Positions 16,156 to 20,945 of a stretch of 20,945 nucleotides of DNA are shown in pieces (the stretch's first letter is position 1; every line of letters begins with the position of its first letter). The notes under the pieces are model-generated. The model saw only the letters and a program-made list of their open reading frames with translations. It was not told the origin of the DNA and made no database searches. The stretch covers positions 1 to 20,945 of the forward strand of contig DAOSBX010000040.1 in NCBI GenBank assembly GCA_035361075.1. The letters run 5' to 3'. Source of the DNA: Candidatus Hydrogenedens sp. GTDB taxonomy: Bacteria > Hydrogenedentota > Hydrogenedentia > Hydrogenedentales > Hydrogenedentaceae. The translations under genes were made by a program, and so were the position numbers.

Positions 16156-16190
16156 TATAATATAATCCTACTGGTTAACGTTAATAGGAT
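16156..16190 (+). promoter_or_regulatory. -10 boxes and nested palindrome upstream of the GT-C/TPR gene
   Basis: Two overlapping TATAAT boxes (16156-16161, 16161-16166) lack a good -35. Immediately after them, ATCCTA (16165-16170) and TAGGAT (16185-16190) flank a perfect 10-base palindrome TTAACGTTAA (16175-16184). The position at or just after the transcription start suits a repressor operator or a leader hairpin. Confidence 0.4.
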
Positions 16191-16219
16191 GATAAAAATA
16201 ATATAAGAGGAATGTTAAT

Positions 16220-19200
16220 ATCACGAAGCAGGTTATCTGGATATCTTTGATTCTTTGCATAGGTTTGGTTATAAGGTTTTATTATCTCACCGAAGTAATT
16301 CAAAATCCCGATTTTTGTGCACCTCTTCATGATGCGGAGTTTAAGGATTACTGGGCAAGGGCTATCTTATCAGGGGATTACACACCTCCACGAAACGAAG
16401 GTAACCCATTCATGGAAGGGCACCCCCTTCCCAATCCACCAGGGTATCCTTTGTTCCTTGCTTTAATTTATTGGCTAACGGGAGGTAGTTATCTCGCCGT
16501 CCGATGGGTTCAAATTTGTATTGGACTTCTTAATATATTCCTTGTGTATTTATTAGGTAAAAACCTGTCTGGTTATAAAGCTGGACTTTTTTCTGCATTA
16601 GGAGTAGCTACTTATTGGGCGTTTGTCCACTATGATATGGAACTTAATCAGGTTACAATCTACATAACAATACATTTATTATGTTTCAATTTACTTTTCC
16701 ATGCACATCAAAAAAACAAATTGGGACTACTTTTCTTGGCAGGCTTTGTATTCGGTATAGGGGCATGGTTCCGTGGAGAAACGTTTATCCTCATTTTCCC
16801 ATTAACCATATTCGTTATGTTCCTTTTTTATAATTCAGGTCGTCCCAAAGGTGCTTTATATACAGGGTTGTTATTCTTGGTTTCTGCACTATTACCTGTG
16901 GTTCCATTATCCCTATACAACTATTATCTCTGTGGTTCATTTACTTCAGGTTCACATAATAGTGAATGTAGTATTTCCATTGCCTTTCATCCAGACACAC
17001 CTGAGTATGGTTCATATACACCCGAGATGCTTCGATGGCTTAATAAAACACCTGAGGATACAGTGGAAATATTTGATTTAGATGGAATGACCTTAGGGTT
17101 AGGAAAGGAATTAGGATTAGGTCGAAGAGCAACTTATAAGGAATGGAAAAACTATCTCATTTCAGGGGCTATATATAACATAAAAACATACCCATGGCTC
17201 AATTTCAAAAAATGCTTGAAACGTTTCTTATGGACTTTTTCCCCTCAAGAATTGGATGAAAACAAAGTTATTTATTACGAGCGTGAAGTTTCCAAGGTCT
17301 TAAAATATTTACCCCGTTTTCCTCTCCCTATGAGTTTATTCGCTTTGGGTCTTGCCTTACTCGTCATCTCCTTGCTATCGAAAGGGACTAAGCCGATAGG
17401 AATAACTATTACCTCATGGAAATTTTTATTCGTTTTGCTGTTCTTTGTTGTAACAAATATCGGTGTTTTTTCGCTTTTGATAGCTGGAAGTCGTTACCGT
17501 GTATCTCTTATTCCTTATTTTTTCATCTTTGGTGGCATTGCTTTTTCTTCATTTTGGGAAGTGATTCAGAATAAAAAATGGAATTTGTCCGCTTTGATTA
17601 TTTTTAGTTTCATTACCCTTTTTGTGTTGGCTCATATCCCCTTTTTCAATTACCAACCCAATCGTTCTCGCTGGTTAGATGAACGACGAAAATGTTACCA
17701 GAGGACTGGAAAAATAGAGGAAGGAATAACCTTTTTCGAATCATGGTTAAAAAAACATCCCGATGCGGATGCTCATTATCATGCGGGCGTTCTTTGTTAT
17801 GAACTCAATGAACTAACAAAGGCAGAAGAGCATTTTTATACATGTCTCAAATTATATCCAGACCATCTATCCGCTCCTTATAACTTAGGATTGATTTTTG
17901 CAAGGAGAGGTGATTGGACAAACGCAGAGAAGTATTTTAAGGAAGCAGTAAAAAGGAATCCGAATAAAGCGGATATGTGGTTTGCATTAGGTTGGGCAAT
18001 TGAAAACATGAGTGATTCTTCCAGTGCCTTAGAACACTACAACCATGCATTAAGTATAAATCCACAACATGTTCGGGCGTTAACTCATAGTGCTGTGATT
18101 ATGTTCCGAAATGGAGAACAACATAATGCGAGGAAATATCTTGAACAAGCACTTACCATTGACCCAAACTATGTAGATGCACGATTTAATTTGGGTCAGG
18201 TTCTATTAGCGGAACGCAAACCTGCGGACGCCTTGAAACAATTTATGGCTATTATAGAAAAATATCAACCGAAACATGAATTATTGAAGGGCATTGGTTT
18301 GTGTCATGTTCAAATGCTGAATTACAACGAGGCATTGAATTACCTTATAAAAGCGAAAGAGATGAAACCAGAACAATGGGATGCAGAAACTATTCTCGCT
18401 GTTTGTTATGCTGGATTGGGAAAGCGTGAAGAGTGTAAACAAATAATTAAAGGTTTGAAAAAAGACAATTTTGATACAGTGCAAGCGTTTAATTTAGGAC
18501 ATGCATGGGAATTACTTGGAGAATGGGATGAAGCAGAAACGTATTATAAAACTGTTCTTGAAAAGGATAACCACAATGCGGATGCATGGGCGGGATTAGG
18601 GAATGTCTATTTAAATCGTGGAGATAACGATTCCGCATATACATACTTCAGACGAGCAATTGAAATAAATCCACATCAAATTGGAGCATGGTTCAATATT
18701 ATTTTATCATGGATGCAAAATCACGAATGGGCAAAGGCAAAAGCAGAACTAATTAAGTTTACAGAATACTATCCAGAACATGTTGAGGCATATTATAATT
18801 TAGGACTTGCAAATGAAACTTTAGGGGATATAGAGGGTGCAAAGAACGCTTATGAAACGGTATTAGAAAAACATCCAAATCACGCTGGGGCTTTATTTTC
18901 ACGTGCCACTATTGCCCTATCTGAAATGGACTTAGAAAAGGCACAAGACCTATTTAAACGACTCAAACCGATGGAACCATTTAAATCACTATACCATTTG
19001 GGTATCATTTATTCATTAAAAGAAAATTGGGATAGTGCACATGAATGCTTCCTAAAATCGTATTTTATAAATTCTCAACCTTTCTTTACAGATTATATTT
19101 ATGCATTTAATCTCGGTAGAAGTTATGACCGACTTAATTGTTTGGGTGAAGCGGAATATTTTTATCGCACTTCGTTCGGACTTAACAATGAATTTGTAGA

Positions 19201-20257
19201 TGTAAAAGATGCCCTTGCATATCTCCTTTTTAAGCAAGGAAATATTGAAGAGGCATATCTTTTGCTAAACTCCATTTTTATATATCAAATACCTACGAAC
19301 TGGTCATATTATCACTTTTCCCTTATCTGGGAAAGTATGAACGAGCCTTCAATAGCATTAAGTTTTGCAGAGCAAGCCAACGCATTAATGCCGAAGCAAT
19401 CGCCAATCCTTCATCAATTAGGGGGATTACATCGTAAATTAAAAAATTATAATCGTGCCGAAGAATATTTAGAACAGGCAAAGACAGTTAATCCTGACGA
19501 TGCAACGATTGTAAAAACATTCGCATTTTTACAGTCTGACCGTGAGCGTTATAAAGAAGCAAAAGAATTGTTCATAACTTGCACAAATTTACTTCCTGAC
19601 GACCCAGAGGTTTACGAAGGGCTTGCAGATGTGTATATGAAGACTGGCGAGTTAAAACAGGCAGAAGAAAACTATCGAAAAGCATTATCAATAAAAGATA
19701 CCCCCAAAGTAATTAATAAATTAGGATTATTACTTGCTGATTTAAATAAGATATTTGAAAGCATCGGGTTATTGGAGATAGCAATTAAATATTTTCCGAA
19801 TGATGCTATTACACTTACACGACTTGCCGACCTCAAGGTAATTCTACATTCCGATATAGAAGCAAAAACACTTTATGAACGGGCACTGGCAATAGATACT
19901 CAAAATTATCTGACCCACAGAAACTATGCAGATTTGTTAGTCCGTTCTGGTGAGTATGAACTTGCTGAGACACATTATAAACGTGCCTTAGAACTTCAAC
20001 CTAAAGATTATGTAGCACAAGCAGGGTTAGGATTACTTTATGCTCGTATTAATAAATATGAAGAGGCCAAAACATATTTAGTCCCTCTGGCTCAAGTTAA
20101 GACAGATTTACTTGATGTAAATCAACAACTGGCTCTGATATTCCTTTCTGAGAATCAACCAGAGAAAGCCATTAAATATATAAAGCGGTGTATCCTTGCC
20201 CAGCCAGACCGCAAAGAATTCCGTGAACTTCTACAGCGGGCTACTCAGACGAAGTAG
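16220..20257 (+). CDS. GT-C (GT39/PMT-like) membrane glycosyltransferase with about 24 TPR repeats
   Basis: The N-terminal ~480 residues form a polytopic GT-C domain with roughly ten hydrophobic segments. Such enzymes move a sugar from a lipid-phosphate donor outside the membrane. An acidic site follows the first helix (HDAEFKDYWA, Asp29 when counted from the TTG), then NPPGYPLF. From about residue 505 to the end, some 24 TPR-like 34-residue units run in tandem (NLGLIFARRGDWTNAEKYFKEA type), suggesting an acceptor-protein platform. The same order occurs in eukaryotic TMTC O-mannosyltransferases. The first ordinary start is TTG 16247, but it has no ribosome site and cuts into the first helix. 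AGAGGA (16206-16211) lies eight bases before an in-frame ATC at 16220, which would add TKQVIWIS and complete the helix; I therefore extend to 16220. Donor and target are unknown. Confidence 0.82.
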   Translation: MTKQVIWISLILCIGLVIRFYYLTEVIQNPDFCAPLHDAEFKDYWARAILSGDYTPPRNEGNPFMEGHPLPNPPGYPLFLALIYWLTGGSYLAVRWVQICIGLLNIFLVYLLGKNLSGYKAGLFSALGVATYWAFVHYDMELNQVTIYITIHLLCFNLLFHAHQKNKLGLLFLAGFVFGIGAWFRGETFILIFPLTIFVMFLFYNSGRPKGALYTGLLFLVSALLPVVPLSLYNYYLCGSFTSGSHNSECSISIAFHPDTPEYGSYTPEMLRWLNKTPEDTVEIFDLDGMTLGLGKELGLGRRATYKEWKNYLISGAIYNIKTYPWLNFKKCLKRFLWTFSPQELDENKVIYYEREVSKVLKYLPRFPLPMSLFALGLALLVISLLSKGTKPIGITITSWKFLFVLLFFVVTNIGVFSLLIAGSRYRVSLIPYFFIFGGIAFSSFWEVIQNKKWNLSALIIFSFITLFVLAHIPFFNYQPNRSRWLDERRKCYQRTGKIEEGITFFESWLKKHPDADAHYHAGVLCYELNELTKAEEHFYTCLKLYPDHLSAPYNLGLIFARRGDWTNAEKYFKEAVKRNPNKADMWFALGWAIENMSDSSSALEHYNHALSINPQHVRALTHSAVIMFRNGEQHNARKYLEQALTIDPNYVDARFNLGQVLLAERKPADALKQFMAIIEKYQPKHELLKGIGLCHVQMLNYNEALNYLIKAKEMKPEQWDAETILAVCYAGLGKREECKQIIKGLKKDNFDTVQAFNLGHAWELLGEWDEAETYYKTVLEKDNHNADAWAGLGNVYLNRGDNDSAYTYFRRAIEINPHQIGAWFNIILSWMQNHEWAKAKAELIKFTEYYPEHVEAYYNLGLANETLGDIEGAKNAYETVLEKHPNHAGALFSRATIALSEMDLEKAQDLFKRLKPMEPFKSLYHLGIIYSLKENWDSAHECFLKSYFINSQPFFTDYIYAFNLGRSYDRLNCLGEAEYFYRTSFGLNNEFVDVKDALAYLLFKQGNIEEAYLLLNSIFIYQIPTNWSYYHFSLIWESMNEPSIALSFAEQANALMPKQSPILHQLGGLHRKLKNYNRAEEYLEQAKTVNPDDATIVKTFAFLQSDRERYKEAKELFITCTNLLPDDPEVYEGLADVYMKTGELKQAEENYRKALSIKDTPKVINKLGLLLADLNKIFESIGLLEIAIKYFPNDAITLTRLADLKVILHSDIEAKTLYERALAIDTQNYLTHRNYADLLVRSGEYELAETHYKRALELQPKDYVAQAGLGLLYARINKYEEAKTYLVPLAQVKTDLLDVNQQLALIFLSENQPEKAIKYIKRCILAQPDRKEFRELLQRATQTK

Positions 20258-20945
20258 TAACGTTTTCAGAATGTCCTAAAACCTGCTCTAAATATGGAAT
20301 TAGAGTGTCTGCCATAATCTTCGCTTTTAGTTTTACCCCTTCCTGCCTCATGTGACAAATATCCCCAAAATATCTTGTGCTGGCAGGAATATTTTCTGCA
20401 ACTGGAATATAAAGGATTCCGTTTCGTTCACAATAATCTTTTAATTGTTGATTGTATATTTTCATCACATCAGAGTATTCCTTAAATGTAGAATTAGCCC
20501 AGCCCCATTCTTTGTCATAATAAAAATCATAATAATCTTTGTCCTCCTTATTTAGTTTTTCACGGTAAGGAACACCAACACTGGAAATACACATATCTAT
20601 ATCCCGTGCTAAAAAGGTATGAGACAGATAATCAATATATCGGAAAATGGATTGATGTATATATTCATCTATTTCCTCCTGAGAATACGGAAAGACAGAC
20701 CGCATTTGTCTTCGTGCAAATAAAGAGAGAAGTAAAGCAATACGTGTCATGAATGGTTCATTATCAAAAGCACGGGGGAACACTTCATAAATAACATCAT
20801 TAATTCCTTCATATAAAATAACAAAATCGGGTTGGAGATATAAATAATCAGGTAATTTTGCACAATGTTTCTTTAAGACCATTCCAGAAATACCACAATT
20901 AAAAACTTCTATTTTGTTTTCACCAAAGTGTTTTTGTAATTCTTG
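20241..20945 (-). CDS. SGNH/GDSL-like hydrolase, 5' end beyond the window
   Basis: The C-terminal 234 residues of an SGNH-fold protein; the reading frame stays open to the right edge, so the first Met in the window (20882) is internal. Visible blocks: block II Gly in FNCGISGM, block III as YEGINDV (Gly and Asn of the oxyanion hole), and block V as GDICHM (Asp and His of the triad, His at 20352-20354). Block I with the nucleophilic Ser lies outside the window. Such proteins deacetylate or esterify glycans and lipids; here the neighbouring glycosyltransferase makes surface-glycan modification a reasonable guess. It overlaps the convergent GT-C/TPR gene by 17 bases, with no room for a terminator between them. 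Superfamily fairly sure; substrate unknown. Confidence 0.8.
   Translation of the reverse strand, partial: QELQKHFGENKIEVFNCGISGMVLKKHCAKLPDYLYLQPDFVILYEGINDVIYEVFPRAFDNEPFMTRIALLLSLFARRQMRSVFPYSQEEIDEYIHQSIFRYIDYLSHTFLARDIDMCISSVGVPYREKLNKEDKDYYDFYYDKEWGWANSTFKEYSDVMKIYNQQLKDYCERNGILYIPVAENIPASTRYFGDICHMRQEGVKLKAKIMADTLIPYLEQVLGHSENVTTSSE

Larger units (their letters stand above)
15916..16219. other. Divergent regulatory region, no gene
   Basis: About 300 bases between the divergent activase and glycosyltransferase genes. It holds the activase promoter, a possible minus-strand terminator, overlapping TATAAT boxes and a nested palindrome on the glycosyltransferase side. No open reading frame of note was found. 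Confidence 0.6.

Noticed and set aside
1..20945. CRISPR array, insertion sequence, prophage or toxin-antitoxin module
   Set aside because: No regularly spaced repeats, transposase, integrase or recognisable toxin/antitoxin pair seen on either strand.

Overview
The window is AT-rich bacterial DNA (by eye; GC was not computed) with ordinary bacterial gene structure: Shine-Dalgarno sites, TTGACA/TATAAT-like promoters, signal peptides and a lipobox. It carries single-copy housekeeping genes: dnaG, rpoD, a type-3 proS and a tRNA-Ile2(CAU). It also carries secreted or envelope enzymes typical of carbohydrate- and lipid-degrading members of the PVC/FCB-like and neighbouring candidate phyla: a GH141-like beta-helix protein, a neutral-ceramidase-like protein, a divergent xylose isomerase and an M16 protease. 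A Gram-negative envelope is likely. A phylum such as Hydrogenedentota is only a guess. No phage, insertion sequence, CRISPR array or integrase was seen, so this looks like core chromosome.

Layout, left to right. (1) 163-2364, minus: secreted right-handed beta-helix protein, divergent from a small M23 endopeptidase lipoprotein (2600-3121, plus). (2) Three minus-strand genes: a ceramidase-like membrane-anchored hydrolase (6171-7808), then proS (4702-6129, 41-bp gap, probably one transcript), then a separately promoted xylose-isomerase-like protein (3279-4367). (3) Divergent from the ceramidase-like gene, a two-domain M16 zinc protease (7969-10983, plus). (4) A 339-bp gap with a large inverted repeat, an intrinsic terminator and a strong extended -10 promoter, leading into dnaG-rpoD (11323-14798, plus). 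This is the core of the classical macromolecular-synthesis operon without rpsU. A tRNA-Ile2 gene follows 29 bp later, with its own likely promoter inside the end of rpoD. (5) A minus-strand orphan glycyl-radical-enzyme activase (14929-15915). (6) A very large GT-C membrane glycosyltransferase with about 24 TPR units (about 16220-20257, plus). It overlaps tail-to-tail with an SGNH hydrolase (20241-20945, minus) that runs off the right edge.

The genes do not form one obvious pathway. Replication, transcription and translation functions are interleaved with envelope and saccharide functions. The most unusual items are: the TMTC-like GT-C/TPR protein with an apparently non-canonical start and a nested palindrome in its leader; an activase whose first Fe-S motif has Asp in place of one Cys; a sugar isomerase with His in place of a conserved metal-binding Asp; a ceramidase-like enzyme carrying a tandem calcium-loop insert; and several structured intergenic elements.
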